DNA of 64,000 bases, taken from contig NZ_JAUCBP010000012.1 in the NCBI RefSeq assembly GCF_030362855.1, positions 326,237-390,236 of the forward strand, given 5' to 3'. This stretch comes from Neoalteromonas arenosi. Lineage in GTDB: Bacteria; Pseudomonadota; Gammaproteobacteria; Enterobacterales; Alteromonadaceae. Positions 8,093 through 17,464 of the stretch are shown here, piece by piece; positions within the stretch are counted from its first letter, which is position 1; every line of letters begins with the position of its first letter. Made by a program: the position numbers and the translations under genes. Below the pieces are notes generated by a model, which worked only from the letters and a program-made list of their open reading frames with translations, ran no database searches and was not told where the DNA came from.

Positions 8093-8587
8093 ATGACCGA
8101 TACCAATCTTGAGGACTTACTAGAGTTTCATTGGATGATGGATATGTTGCAAACGGTCGACGTCGGCATTGTGGTACTGAATCGTGCCTATGAAGTCAAA
8201 GTTTGGAATGGCTTCATGGAAAGTCACAGCGGTATGCTACCAAGTGAAGTCCGTGATAAGTCATTGTTTGAGTTGTATCCCAACATTCAACGCGAATGGT
8301 TTGCGCAAAAGTGTAAACCGGTATTTGAGCTGCGCACACGTGCTTTTATGACGTGGGAGCAGCGTCCTTACTTGTTTAAATTTCCAAACTATCGCCCCAT
8401 TACCGGTGGGGAAGATTACATGTACCAAAATATCACACTGGCACCATTGGTATCGGCTACAGGCACCGTCGATAATATCAGTATGATGATTTATGACGTT
8501 ACTGATGTTGCAGCAAGTAAAAAACAGCATGAGTCGTTGCAAGTCAAAGTGACTGAAGATCGCGAGCGTCGCTCACAAAACGCTTAA
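8093..8587 (+). CDS. Single PAS-domain protein
   Basis: The 164-residue soluble protein is essentially one PAS domain (about residues 15-140): MDMLQTVDVGIVVLNRAYEVKVWNGFMESHSG, a SLFELYP turn, and the closing strand SMMIYDVTDVAASK. A charged, probably coiled tail follows. It has no output domain. It starts 4 bp after the REC-CheC gene, so it is probably the sensor input or partner for that protein; this is inference. The ligand is unknown. Confidence 0.82.
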   Translation: MTDTNLEDLLEFHWMMDMLQTVDVGIVVLNRAYEVKVWNGFMESHSGMLPSEVRDKSLFELYPNIQREWFAQKCKPVFELRTRAFMTWEQRPYLFKFPNYRPITGGEDYMYQNITLAPLVSATGTVDNISMMIYDVTDVAASKKQHESLQVKVTEDRERRSQNA

Positions 8588-8651
8588 GTTGTGCGACTTT
8601 GGCGTGTGATTTGCTGAGGCATTGATATTCTGTTTTCAGTGCTAGTGTGAA

Positions 8652-10349
8652 ATGCGAAGTATAACTAATCAATGGCGAAAACTTGTTTACCTGTGTATGT
8701 GTGCGACGTTGCTCGCATGCGGTGGCGGTGGCAGTGATGAACCACCGCGACAATCACTATTTGTCAATGCCGGTGTCGATCGTCAAGTCAGTGAGTTGTC
8801 AACTTTCACGTTAAGCGGTCAAGTTCAAACCAATTCAAGCTCTTTGACCTACGTTTGGTCTTCGTCTCCGGTGATTACCATTGATCATCCTGATCGGTCC
8901 GTACCCGATGCTACAGTCACAGCACCTGCAACCACAGAGCTGCTGCCTTATACTTTTACACTTCGGGTAACCGATGAATCGGGCAACTCTGCGAGCGATG
9001 AGGTGGTGATAACAGTTGCTCCAGTAAACGAAGCTCCGGTTGCGGATATACAGCTAGACGCTTGGCCAGGCCTAGATCCCGGCGTATTCCCTGCGGGTGA
9101 AACGCTGCTGCTGGATGGCAGTGGCAGTGTCGATCCGGACGATACTTCGATCAATGCAATTATTGCCTACGAGTGGCAACAAATTGCCGGACAAAATGTC
9201 TTAAGTGGTGTCGTAACCGATGCTGCAACCTTATCAATTACCACACCAATTGCTATTGAGTCGCAAACGCTGGGCTTTCGATTAACGGTGACCGATACAG
9301 AATTAGCCTCAGCTTCCACTGATATTAGTTTAAATATTCAAAGTGAAAGCGATACGCTTCCATTGGTGAACGCAGGGTTTGATCACGCGGTATTCAGCGG
9401 CGAGTCAATTATTCTCAATGGCTCAGCCTCGACTTCAGTGCCGCGTGGCTTACCACTCACTGTCGAATGGCGCAACGACACTGGCGAGGTTTTAGATATT
9501 GACCAGCCCAGTAATGTCAGTACTTTTGCCACCGCGCCCGATGTTGAAACGCCAACGACGTTGATCATAAGCCTGAGTGTTACCGATGCGTTTGGCAATA
9601 ATGTTGAAGACAGTATCAACGTATCAGTGCAGCAGCAGCCGCTCACTGCATTAAATGATACAGGTGTTATCCAACAAGCCACAGAAGAGCAGATCACTGC
9701 GGTTCATCAAAACCAGTTTCCAGGCCAAGATGGACAGCGAGGGCAGGATAAAATTGCCGAAAGTGGCTTGCTAGAGAAAGCCGGGCGAGGATTGCAGGGC
9801 TTCGATTTTACCCGCCTCAATCAAAATGGTGATGAAGTTGATGACGTAACACAGCCCTGGCGCTGCGTGCGGGATAATATTACTGGTTACGTGTGGGAAA
9901 TTAAAACCGCTGCGGCTGGATTACACGCTACTGATAACTTGTATTCGTGGTATCAGGAAGAAGATAACGGTGGTTTCGAAGGGGAGCGCAATGGTGCGGA
10001 TACCGTGTGTACACTAGCTGAGTGCAATACGTCGGCATACATCGCCGCGGTGAATGCCGAAGGTTTGTGTGGTTTTTTCGATTGGCGCTTACCGTCTCAT
10101 GATGAGCTATTGTCAATTGTTCATTACGGGGTGATCAATACACCATTGGTCGATGAGAGTTACTTTCCAGAAACGGGGCAATTATCCCAAGCACCGTTGT
10201 GGTATTGGACAGTACAACCCAACGCTGATGGCGTCCAAGACGAAGAGGCGCAAGCCGCGTGGGCCATTGACTTTGCTACCGGCGTTGACAATTTTTTGAA
10301 TAAGCGCAATGCCGCACGGATCCGTCTTGTTCGGGCGGGGAGGCCATAA
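8652..10349 (+). CDS. Lipoprotein with Ig/PKD-like repeats and a DUF1566 (Lcl C-terminal) domain
   Basis: The 565-residue protein has a lipoprotein signal with lipobox LLAC (Cys23) followed by GGGG. Three Ig/PKD-like modules follow (about 37-125, 128-228 and 235-328), each with VNAGVDR- or GSGSVDPD-like turns and a TVTD or RVTD strand. The C-terminal 175 residues match DUF1566/Lcl: YVWEIKT, FDWRLPSHDELLSIVHYG, AWAIDFATG, RIRLVRAG. This architecture is typical of surface-exposed adhesin-like or carbohydrate-binding lipoproteins. It is followed after 1 bp by a second DUF1566 gene, so the two are probably co-translated. No strong ribosome binding site is visible. Confidence 0.82.
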   Translation: MRSITNQWRKLVYLCMCATLLACGGGGSDEPPRQSLFVNAGVDRQVSELSTFTLSGQVQTNSSSLTYVWSSSPVITIDHPDRSVPDATVTAPATTELLPYTFTLRVTDESGNSASDEVVITVAPVNEAPVADIQLDAWPGLDPGVFPAGETLLLDGSGSVDPDDTSINAIIAYEWQQIAGQNVLSGVVTDAATLSITTPIAIESQTLGFRLTVTDTELASASTDISLNIQSESDTLPLVNAGFDHAVFSGESIILNGSASTSVPRGLPLTVEWRNDTGEVLDIDQPSNVSTFATAPDVETPTTLIISLSVTDAFGNNVEDSINVSVQQQPLTALNDTGVIQQATEEQITAVHQNQFPGQDGQRGQDKIAESGLLEKAGRGLQGFDFTRLNQNGDEVDDVTQPWRCVRDNITGYVWEIKTAAAGLHATDNLYSWYQEEDNGGFEGERNGADTVCTLAECNTSAYIAAVNAEGLCGFFDWRLPSHDELLSIVHYGVINTPLVDESYFPETGQLSQAPLWYWTVQPNADGVQDEEAQAAWAIDFATGVDNFLNKRNAARIRLVRAGRP

Positions 10350-10350
10350 G

Positions 10351-10878
10351 ATGCTGATGCGAATCAAAACTATAGTATTATTACTGAGCGGCCTGTGTTT
10401 CTCCGCTGGCACAATGGCACAAACTTGCTTAGCGAACATTCCGCCCACTACACCCACGAATGAGTTTATTGAATTAACCACTCAACAGATTAAACATCAA
10501 CGCACGGGTCTGGTGTGGATGCGTTGTGCCATTGGCCAAACTTGGGACGGCAACACGTGTGAGGGGGATGCTGAGCAATTGACATGGCAGCAAGCGTTAC
10601 AGGTTGCACATGGTTATGAGCTCGAGAGCACCTTGGGCTGGCGTGTTCCGAATATAAAGGAGTTAGCAACACTGACTGAGCGCCAGTGTGTGCGACCGTC
10701 GATTAATACCTCATTTTTTCCCGACACGCCCGAAGATGACTTTTGGACGTCAACACCTTCGGTATCTGATCCGCAACGCGCTTGGGTTGTGGCCTTCTTT
10801 AATTCGAGTAACTCACTTAAAGACAAAGACCGCTTTGTATTTGTGCGGCTCGTAAGAGATGCATTGCCAAACGAATAG
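10351..10878 (+). CDS. Secreted DUF1566 (Lcl C-terminal) domain protein
   Basis: The ATG at 10351 is 7 nt after GGGGAGG (10337-10343) and just after the previous stop, so it is preferred over an upstream frame start at 10309. The 175-residue product has a signal peptide (cleavage likely after GTMAQ) and a single DUF1566 domain: GLVWMRC, LTWQQALQVAHGYE, WRVPNIKELATL, FVFVRLVRD. It pairs with the upstream lipoprotein of the same domain type. The role is unknown; the domain is seen in surface proteins. Confidence 0.82.
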   Translation: MLMRIKTIVLLLSGLCFSAGTMAQTCLANIPPTTPTNEFIELTTQQIKHQRTGLVWMRCAIGQTWDGNTCEGDAEQLTWQQALQVAHGYELESTLGWRVPNIKELATLTERQCVRPSINTSFFPDTPEDDFWTSTPSVSDPQRAWVVAFFNSSNSLKDKDRFVFVRLVRDALPNE

Positions 10879-10915
10879 TTCTATAGTGGGTGCGCTGTAG
10901 TTACCGAGTAATACT

Positions 10916-11428
10916 ATGATTGCCAAACTTGTGAGTAAACTTCTGTTTGCGGCAGTGTTACTGCTGTTGTTTCAAGTGCCCATTCTCAACCAACAGTACG
11001 TGCAGTATTTATCTGGATATATCGACGCTAATCAGAAACAAATTGACGCGCTTGAGATATTAGCCAGCAACAATGGTTACCCGTCGGTAGACACATTGCT
11101 TGCGCAGTGGTTGAGCAACAGTGACCCGGTCATTCGAGCAGATGCGCAGAATAAACAAACCATGTTGGTGGAAACGGAAAAACTACGAGGTGATCTTGTT
11201 TATTTGCGTGATGCACATTACTTTCAAGCGCTACTCTATTTCATCAACCCCGCGAACGCCGAGCACTTACCTGCGGTATGGCGCAATTTTAAGCCGGGCA
11301 TTCCACTGACTATTGAGCCGTTATTGTTCAGTGTTCTTCTGGCTTTAGTGTTCAGTGGTTGTGGGTCGCTATGTTGGCGCGTTGTACGCACAAAAAAGCG
11401 CGGTGATTGGCGTTCTACTGTCAGTTAG
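10916..11428 (+). CDS. DUF2937-type membrane protein
   Basis: The 170-residue product has an N-terminal membrane segment (about 5-23), a central helical region (YIDANQKQIDALEILASNNGYPSVDTLL and SNSDPVIRADAQ) and a C-terminal membrane segment (about 133-155). This layout and the SDP motif resemble DUF2937 proteins of gammaproteobacteria. Function is unknown. It lies 37 bp after the DUF1566 gene on the same strand and may be co-transcribed. The family call is by recall of motifs only. Confidence 0.62.
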   Translation: MIAKLVSKLLFAAVLLLLFQVPILNQQYVQYLSGYIDANQKQIDALEILASNNGYPSVDTLLAQWLSNSDPVIRADAQNKQTMLVETEKLRGDLVYLRDAHYFQALLYFINPANAEHLPAVWRNFKPGIPLTIEPLLFSVLLALVFSGCGSLCWRVVRTKKRGDWRSTVS

Positions 11429-11517
11429 CGAAGATATTCCTGTGCTGGTCTTATCGCTATTGCAAAGCGAAATAACACCGTTCAGACTACACACATTGGA
11501 GTAATCTTTGTATTGAT

Positions 11518-12300
11518 ATGTTGAAACGTTTAGTCACTCTTTTGGGGTTAGTCGGTTTGCTGGTGATCAGCGGCGACAGCTACGCCGGGGTGAAATGTAA
11601 AATTGATTTTAACTATGGTGTTGTGGTTAACAATAGCCAACTGCGTGTCTTGGAAGAGTCGCGCACAGTCTTACAAATCAATCACAAAAGCCAGCTTTTC
11701 ATCGGTGGCGAATGGATAGATTTAAACACTGAGCAGCAAGCCATATTGAACAATTATGCAGAAGGGATGCACTACGTGGTTCCTAAGATGGTAGTGCTCG
11801 CCAGTGAGGGCGTTGAGCTGGCCATCGATACTATCGAGCAAGTGTATCAAGGCATCGTCGGCGTCGATCACGACAGCTACGAAAAACTGCAAAATGCGAT
11901 GCGGCGCGCCAAAGACAAGATCCGCGACAAATTCCGCTACGCCAGTAATCATTACTTTATTGCGCCAGGCTCTCTAGAGCAGGTGGATGACTTTGTTGAC
12001 CAGCAAATTGAGGCACAATTAGGCGAGGCCATTAGCACATCACTCGGCGGTATTTTATCGGCCATTAGCGGCTTAAATACCGGTGATGGAGACACCGAAG
12101 AGCGCATGCGCGCGCTAGAAGAGCGGCTTGAGCAAATGTCTGTAGAGCTTGAGGATGAAATGGGCTCAAGGGCCGAGAACTTGCGCGATAAGGCCAAGTG
12201 GTTTTGTCATAAAATCAAACACTTAAATGAGCTTGAAGAACAGTTACGGGGTTCGATAAAGCAATTCGAAGCATACGATATCATTGTAGAAACCTACTAA
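11518..12300 (+). CDS. yggN: YggN-like DUF2884 periplasmic protein
   Basis: The 260-residue protein has a signal peptide (to about residue 23) and a DUF2884 body: CKIDFNYGVVVNNSQLRV, FIGGEWIDLNTEQQAILNNYAEGMHYVVPKM. A predicted coiled coil (about 195-225, EERMRALEERLEQMSVELE) and a late cluster FCHKIKHLNELEEQL follow. In Escherichia coli yggN lies near rdgB and hemW, and the same neighbours follow here, which supports the name. The molecular role is unknown. Confidence 0.78.
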   Translation: MLKRLVTLLGLVGLLVISGDSYAGVKCKIDFNYGVVVNNSQLRVLEESRTVLQINHKSQLFIGGEWIDLNTEQQAILNNYAEGMHYVVPKMVVLASEGVELAIDTIEQVYQGIVGVDHDSYEKLQNAMRRAKDKIRDKFRYASNHYFIAPGSLEQVDDFVDQQIEAQLGEAISTSLGGILSAISGLNTGDGDTEERMRALEERLEQMSVELEDEMGSRAENLRDKAKWFCHKIKHLNELEEQLRGSIKQFEAYDIIVETY

Positions 12301-12394
12301 ATACCACTCGATTACTGCGTAGATTATCGGCGAATTGCGCTGTATAGGCGCAGCAATTGATTCCGTGCAACAGGCTAAATCGTTCGCGGTGTAA

Positions 12395-13534
12395 TTACAC
12401 AAACAATTCTAATAGCGAATTCAGATAACGCCGGCCCTTGGCAGTGACCTGCCAAGCGTCGGCTGTTTCTGTAAGCAACTCTTGTTCAAACCCTGTCTGT
12501 ATTGCTCGACTTATAGTCGCGTCATTTTCAATGCCAGTGAATGCAGAGAACTCTTCTTTGGGGCAAGGCTCGACTAAGCGCAAACGGTTCATAAAAAATT
12601 CGAACGGACGATCTTCGCTCGCGACCAGATGACGTTGATCGAGGTAATCACGGTTCAATTGCATATAACCGCGAGGGTGCTTGACTTTAACGGTTCGAGT
12701 GATGGTGCCCGCAGTCGCATTGGTAATTTTCCCATGCGCACCGCAACCGATACCTAAATAATCGCCAAAGCGCCAATAGTTGAGGTTATGCTGGCACTGA
12801 TGGTGCGCTTGAGAATAGGCCGATATCTCGTATTGACGATAACCGTTGGCTTCGAGTAACGCATGGCCTTGCGCTTGGATCTCCCATAATAAATCGTCAT
12901 CGGGAAGTTCCGGAGGGCGAGAATAAAAGGGAGTATTAGGTTCAAGTGTCAGTTGATACCAAGAAAGATGAGGCGGGTTCTGACCAATTGCGGTGCGCAA
13001 ATCACCGAGGGCATTTTCTAAACTTTGCTCTGGTAACCCATGCATCAAATCTAAGTTAAACGATCGCAGCTTGGCACTGCGGGCATATCCGGCAGCAGCC
13101 TGAGCCTGTGCTGCGTCGTGAATACGCCCGAGTCGTTGTAAGTGCTGGTGCTGAAAACTTTGGATACCAATAGATATGCGGTTGACACCCGCTTGCTGAT
13201 AACCAGTGAAGCGCTCACTCTCCACTGTGCCAGGGTTAGCCTCAAGGGTAATTTCAGCACTGGGGGATAGGGCGACACGCTGGCGGACACCGGCAAGTAG
13301 AGTCGCGATTGCCTCAGCGGACAACAAACTAGGAGTGCCGCCGCCAATAAAGATACTTGTGACCATACGGTCGTCAATCAAATGTGCATCAGCGGCTAAA
13401 TCGTCGAGCAAATGCGCGACATACTCCGCCTCGGGGAGCGACTGTTTCAGGGTATGCGAATTAAAGTCACAATAAGGGCACTTTTGTACACACCATGGAA
13501 CGTGAATATAGAGGCCTAATGCGGGGTTACGCAA
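12395..13534 (-). CDS. hemW: Radical SAM haem chaperone HemW
   Basis: The product (about 379 residues) has the radical SAM motif C-x3-C-x2-C (CVQKCPYC near the start, Cys15/19/22 counted from this start), the SAM-binding IFIGGGTPSLL, and the HemW-specific HN-x-YW (CQHNLNYWRFGDYLGIGCGAHG). HemW delivers haem to respiratory targets; it was formerly called HemN-like coproporphyrinogen oxidase. No ATG start fits. A TTG at 13534 gives the length seen in Escherichia coli HemW and overlaps the rdgB stop by 8 nt. A longer TTG start at 13555 is possible. Confidence 0.92.
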   Translation of the reverse strand: MRNPALGLYIHVPWCVQKCPYCDFNSHTLKQSLPEAEYVAHLLDDLAADAHLIDDRMVTSIFIGGGTPSLLSAEAIATLLAGVRQRVALSPSAEITLEANPGTVESERFTGYQQAGVNRISIGIQSFQHQHLQRLGRIHDAAQAQAAAGYARSAKLRSFNLDLMHGLPEQSLENALGDLRTAIGQNPPHLSWYQLTLEPNTPFYSRPPELPDDDLLWEIQAQGHALLEANGYRQYEISAYSQAHHQCQHNLNYWRFGDYLGIGCGAHGKITNATAGTITRTVKVKHPRGYMQLNRDYLDQRHLVASEDRPFEFFMNRLRLVEPCPKEEFSAFTGIENDATISRAIQTGFEQELLTETADAWQVTAKGRRYLNSLLELFV

Positions 13535-14120
13535 GGCTATCTCGCATTTTCTCAATCAGTGCAGCTAGTGCTTGACCGCGATGACTGATCGCACTTTTTT
13601 CTGATTTGCTCAGTTGTGCCGCGGACTGACTTAACGAAGGTAGATAGAACACCGGATCATAACCGAAGCCACCGTCACCGCGGCGCTGATAATCAATCTC
13701 TCCCCACCAATAGCCTTCACACACAATAGGGACAGGATCGGCTGCATGACGCATGAAAACTAGGCAGCAATAAAAGTGCGCGCGACGATTAGCACGGCCA
13801 TCGAGTGCACTTAATAGCTTATCGATATTGGCATCATCGGTAGCATCGTCACCCGCATAACGCGACGAATAAATGCCCGGTTGGCCCTGCAACGCATCTA
13901 CTACTAAACCCGAATCATCGGCTATGGCGGGCAGGCCAGTCTGTGCGGCGGCGTGCCGCGCTTTGATAATGGCATTTTCTACAAACGTTGTACCCGTTTC
14001 GGCAACTTCAGATACTTGATATTCCGATTGCGGCGCGAACACCACATTGTGCTTAGCGAAAAGCTGTTCAAACTCAGCCACTTTGCCAGGATTACCAGTT
14101 GCTAACACGATTTGTTTCAT
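13527..14120 (-). CDS. rdgB: RdgB, XTP/dITP diphosphatase
   Basis: The 197-residue protein has the HAM1/RdgB motifs: VLATGNPGKVAEF at the N-terminus, ADDSGLVVDAL, YDPVFYLP and SHRGQAL near the C-terminus. It hydrolyses non-canonical purine triphosphates (dITP, XTP) to monophosphates and pyrophosphate in the cytoplasm, keeping damaged bases out of DNA. The gene overlaps the hemW start, as in many gammaproteobacteria, and lies 32 bp downstream of srmB on the same strand. Confidence 0.95.
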   Translation of the reverse strand: MKQIVLATGNPGKVAEFEQLFAKHNVVFAPQSEYQVSEVAETGTTFVENAIIKARHAAAQTGLPAIADDSGLVVDALQGQPGIYSSRYAGDDATDDANIDKLLSALDGRANRRAHFYCCLVFMRHAADPVPIVCEGYWWGEIDYQRRGDGGFGYDPVFYLPSLSQSAAQLSKSEKSAISHRGQALAALIEKMRDSLA

Positions 14121-14152
14121 GGTGATTAATTACTCGTTTTACTTGTCAGTGA

Positions 14153-15361
14153 CTAGCGTTTAGTTCGCTTGGCTTTTTTCGCTGTAGTTTTCTTGTTCTT
14201 GGGCTTTTTCTGCACTTTTGGCGCTTTGTGTTGAGGGCGTAAACCGTCAATAACGCGTGCTTTAATCACGTCTTTGGTGTAGCGCGCAATTTTTCCCATC
14301 ATTGCAAAATCGTGGGCTTCAACGAGTGATATCGCTGTACCTTTTGCACCCGCACGGCCAGTGCGACCAATCCTGTGCAGATAAACATCAGCGGTTCGCG
14401 GTAAGTCATAGTTGATGACATGACTGACGTTTTGCACGTCAATGCCACGCGCGGCAACATCCGTTGCAACTAATATCGGCGCCTCACCCGAGCGGAATTT
14501 AGCCATCGCCGCATTGCGTCGATCTTGTGGCATTTCACCCTGTAGATAACATAGATCGTAGCCATCGCGCATGAGCTGGTCTTTTAACTGTTGCAACCGC
14601 TCACGCGTTTTGACGAATACAATCGCAGTGGTAATTTGTTCGCTGAGTATGTGTTTGAGCAACGCATATTTGTGTGCGGCATCATCGGCCAAGTGATACC
14701 ACTGCAATATCTTGGCTTTTTCTTTACGCGACACCTCGGCGTTAATCTCAGCAGGCTCTTCCATAATATCCCGCGCAAACTGACGCAAACCTTTACCCTC
14801 AAGTGTTGCTGAAAACAATAAGGTTTGTTTACGCCACCGAGCTTCCGCAGCGATTTGATTAACAATGCCGCTAAATCCCATATCTAACATGCGATCAGCT
14901 TCATCTAATATGAGCCACTCGATATCGCGACAATCAGCACTTTCTTTCTCAATATGCTCAAACAACCGGCCTGGCGTAGCCACCAAGATGTCTAAGTTTT
15001 GGCTTAGCGTTTCTTTGTCAGTACCGTAATTGATACCGCCGGTGATAACACCGCAAGTCAACGCAGTATTGGCCGTTACAGCCTTGGCTTGTTCGTGGAT
15101 CTGCAGTGCAAGCTCGCGAGTGGGTGACAAAATTAAAATTCTGGCAGTGCCAGGCTCAGAACGCGGAAAGTCCAATAAATACTGGCAAGCGGGTAATAAA
15201 AACGCCAAGGTTTTCCCTGTTCCAGTGGGGGCAGAAGCCATCAAGTCTTGCCCTTCAAGCGCTTTGGGAATGGCTAAACTCTGAATCGTAGTGGGCGCTG
15301 TAAAACCCATATTTACCATTGCTGCGCATAGCGCGTCATCGAGATCGAGCTGATCAAACAT
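14153..15361 (-). CDS. srmB: DEAD-box RNA helicase SrmB
   Basis: The 402-residue protein has all DEAD-box motifs: Q motif (FTAPTTIQ), Walker A APTGTGKT, PTRELA, DEAD in LILDEADRMLD, SAT in LLFSATLEG, VATDVAARGID, and HRIGRTGRAG. The SrmB type is indicated by WRKQTLLFSATLEG and by ISLVEAHD with IKARVIDGLRPQ, plus a Lys-rich C-terminal tail. SrmB helps assemble the large ribosomal subunit, mainly at low temperature. It is the first gene of the minus-strand srmB-rdgB-hemW group and is divergent from exeA. Confidence 0.9.
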   Translation of the reverse strand: MFDQLDLDDALCAAMVNMGFTAPTTIQSLAIPKALEGQDLMASAPTGTGKTLAFLLPACQYLLDFPRSEPGTARILILSPTRELALQIHEQAKAVTANTALTCGVITGGINYGTDKETLSQNLDILVATPGRLFEHIEKESADCRDIEWLILDEADRMLDMGFSGIVNQIAAEARWRKQTLLFSATLEGKGLRQFARDIMEEPAEINAEVSRKEKAKILQWYHLADDAAHKYALLKHILSEQITTAIVFVKTRERLQQLKDQLMRDGYDLCYLQGEMPQDRRNAAMAKFRSGEAPILVATDVAARGIDVQNVSHVINYDLPRTADVYLHRIGRTGRAGAKGTAISLVEAHDFAMMGKIARYTKDVIKARVIDGLRPQHKAPKVQKKPKNKKTTAKKAKRTKR

Positions 15362-15506
15362 TGTCTGTGTGTACCTTATAAATCATTTGCACATTGTAGC
15401 ATTTGCATGCCTAAAGTTGGCTAACTTATTTAGCACGACGCATTCCTTTGACATCTGCAGGGCAAGTCGCTAGTTTAAGCCTCGACGTATAACGAATTTT
15501 TCACTC

Positions 15507-16418
15507 ATGTATCTCAATTATTTTGGTTTAAAAGACAACCCCTTTTCAATCGCTCCAAACCCTGCATATCTCTATATGAGTCCGCGCCACAAAGAGGCTC
15601 TCGCTCATCTTACCTTCGGATTGCGCGAGTCAGGTGGGTTTGTAATGCTTACCGGGGAAGTCGGCACAGGTAAAACAACCGTTTCACGCAAGCTGCTGCA
15701 ACAATTACCGGATAACACTCAAGTGGCCATGATCCTCAATCCGACTCTGTCTGCGTTGGAGCTTTTGGCGACTATTTGTGACGAGCTCGGTATTGAAGTT
15801 GGTGAGCGTCAGGAGAGTCTCAAGCACTACACAGATGCGATATTGAAAAAGCTTGCAGAAAACCATGAGAAGGGCACAAACACTGTGCTTATTGTTGATG
15901 AAGCACAGCATTTACTGCCGGAAGTATTAGAGCAATTGCGACTTCTTACCAACTTGGAAACGAACCGCGAAAAGTTATTAAAAGTTGTATTAATTGGCCA
16001 ACCAGAATTACAACAACTATTAAAGCGCAATGAATTGCGTCAGCTCGCTCAGCGGATCACCGCGCGCTATCACCTTTTGCCGTTAACCGAAACTGAAGTG
16101 GGTTCCTACATGGCGCACCGTCTAGAAGTGGCGGGTGGTGACCGGAGTGTCTTTAATAGCAGTGCTATTGCCGCAGTTTTTCGCATCACTGGAGGAATTC
16201 CTCGGGTGATTAATTTGCTGTGTGATAGAGCATTAACCTTGTCGTTTACCATACAAGCGCCGGTGGTGAGAAAGCATGTGTTATTGGCCGCAGCCAAACA
16301 GATTTTGGGTGATGACGTAGTGGCGCAACGCCGCAGTCGTCGCTTTGATTATCTGTTAGCGGGCCTATTCGTGGTGGCCATTGCCGCCGGCTATGGCTTG
16401 GGAGGTCTTTATGCTTAA
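15507..16418 (+). CDS. exeA: ExeA/GspA-type AAA ATPase (short form)
   Basis: The 303-residue protein begins YLNYFGLKDNPFSIAPNPAYLYMS, the standard ExeA/MshM start. It has Walker A GEVGTGKTT, Walker B VLIVDEAQ and a sensor region (LIGQPELQ, LAQRITARYHL). A single membrane segment closes the protein (about 284-302). ExeA helps multimerise the type II secretin through peptidoglycan. This copy lacks the long periplasmic peptidoglycan-binding part found in Aeromonas ExeA, so it may be nearer to MshM-like ATPases. It overlaps gspB by 8 nt, which supports an ExeA-ExeB pair. Confidence 0.82.
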   Translation: MYLNYFGLKDNPFSIAPNPAYLYMSPRHKEALAHLTFGLRESGGFVMLTGEVGTGKTTVSRKLLQQLPDNTQVAMILNPTLSALELLATICDELGIEVGERQESLKHYTDAILKKLAENHEKGTNTVLIVDEAQHLLPEVLEQLRLLTNLETNREKLLKVVLIGQPELQQLLKRNELRQLAQRITARYHLLPLTETEVGSYMAHRLEVAGGDRSVFNSSAIAAVFRITGGIPRVINLLCDRALTLSFTIQAPVVRKHVLLAAAKQILGDDVVAQRRSRRFDYLLAGLFVVAIAAGYGLGGLYA

Positions 16419-17451
16419 GATCATCCCAATCAAAGAACTCCAGCCTGGCATGATGATTACCCAAGTGGTTGAACAAAATGGCCCGGTTAAAATTCGCAAA
16501 GTCGGTTTGGTCCGCAGTGCAGACATGATCACTGGGTTAGCGGAAATGGGGGTGCTCAGTATTGAGATAGATACCGAGCAGTCGTTGGAACTAGAGCCTG
16601 AAGCTAAACCGCCATCGTCGATGACGCAAAAACTGCTACAGGGCGAATACGACCATGCAAGTCAAGTGGATACTAAACTTTCTGAGCAGTTCAATCGCAG
16701 TCTGTTTTTGCCGTCGGTGAACGAGTTGCCCAGTATGTGGCAGATTTATGTAAAGCAAGTGGGCGTTGTTGCCGGCGTTGTAATGCTGGGGTTAACCATT
16801 GGTGCCACAGTAGCTATTGCTCCGAGTTGGTTGACCGAAAAAGCGGTCATAGCATCAGAAACGCCGACAGAAATCCAAGTGCCACCGGCTGAAGCCGAAC
16901 AGCAACAAAGTCCAGTCGTAGAACCGGCCGAAGTTGCTGAACAGGCCACACCTGTGAGTGACAAAGCACTACCTGAACCGGAGGCTCAAACTGAGATAAC
17001 GCCACCGGATGAAGACTCCGTAGCGGTTGTTGAGCCCGAGCAGTCGAGTGCCGAGGATGAAGGTGAAATTCTCACACAAACGCCAGCGTCAACCGAAGAT
17101 GAGTTAGCCGCTGTATCGCCTGAGTTACTCGAACGGTTTAACCGAGCGTTAGAAGATTTGGAAAACAGCCCTGTTGATGATGAGCCTGAGACGCGAGTGA
17201 CGGTCAGAGACGATATCCCACGCGTCGACCAGTTACCTGCGCGCCTGCTCACTCAACTGCCGGCAATGGAATTCTCCGCACATATGTATGCCAGTGCACG
17301 CAACAATCGTTGGGTAAGGGTCAATGGCCAGCAATTGTACGAAGGCGAGTGGATTACCGATGAGGTTCAGCTCGTCAATATAGAACCCCAGCGCGTAGTG
17401 CTAAGTTTTCGCGATGAGCTATTTACCATGGCAGCCCTAACCGATTGGTAG
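16411..17451 (+). CDS. gspB: GspB/ExeB-like secretion assembly protein with DUF3391-like N-terminus
   Basis: The ATG at 16411 follows GGAGG (16401-16405) and gives 346 residues. Residues 1-60 (MLKIIPIKELQPGMMITQVV, then VGLVRSADMITGLAEMGV) resemble the DUF3391 domain that precedes HD-GYP domains. Then come one membrane segment (about 116-137), a Pro/Glu-rich periplasmic linker, and a C-terminal GspB domain (about 275-346: LPARLLTQLPAMEFSAHMYA, RWVRVNGQQLYEGEW, VVLSFRDELFTM). GspB partners ExeA in secretin assembly. The cytoplasmic N-terminal domain closely resembles that of the convergent gene at 17465-18676, which is unusual. Confidence 0.82.
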   Translation: MLKIIPIKELQPGMMITQVVEQNGPVKIRKVGLVRSADMITGLAEMGVLSIEIDTEQSLELEPEAKPPSSMTQKLLQGEYDHASQVDTKLSEQFNRSLFLPSVNELPSMWQIYVKQVGVVAGVVMLGLTIGATVAIAPSWLTEKAVIASETPTEIQVPPAEAEQQQSPVVEPAEVAEQATPVSDKALPEPEAQTEITPPDEDSVAVVEPEQSSAEDEGEILTQTPASTEDELAAVSPELLERFNRALEDLENSPVDDEPETRVTVRDDIPRVDQLPARLLTQLPAMEFSAHMYASARNNRWVRVNGQQLYEGEWITDEVQLVNIEPQRVVLSFRDELFTMAALTDW

Positions 17452-17464
17452 GGCGCTGCTCGCA

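Noticed and set aside
12331..12360. Hairpin between yggN and hemW
   Set aside because: The AATTGC/GCAATT stem needs a bulge and has no T run, so I could not support it as a terminator.
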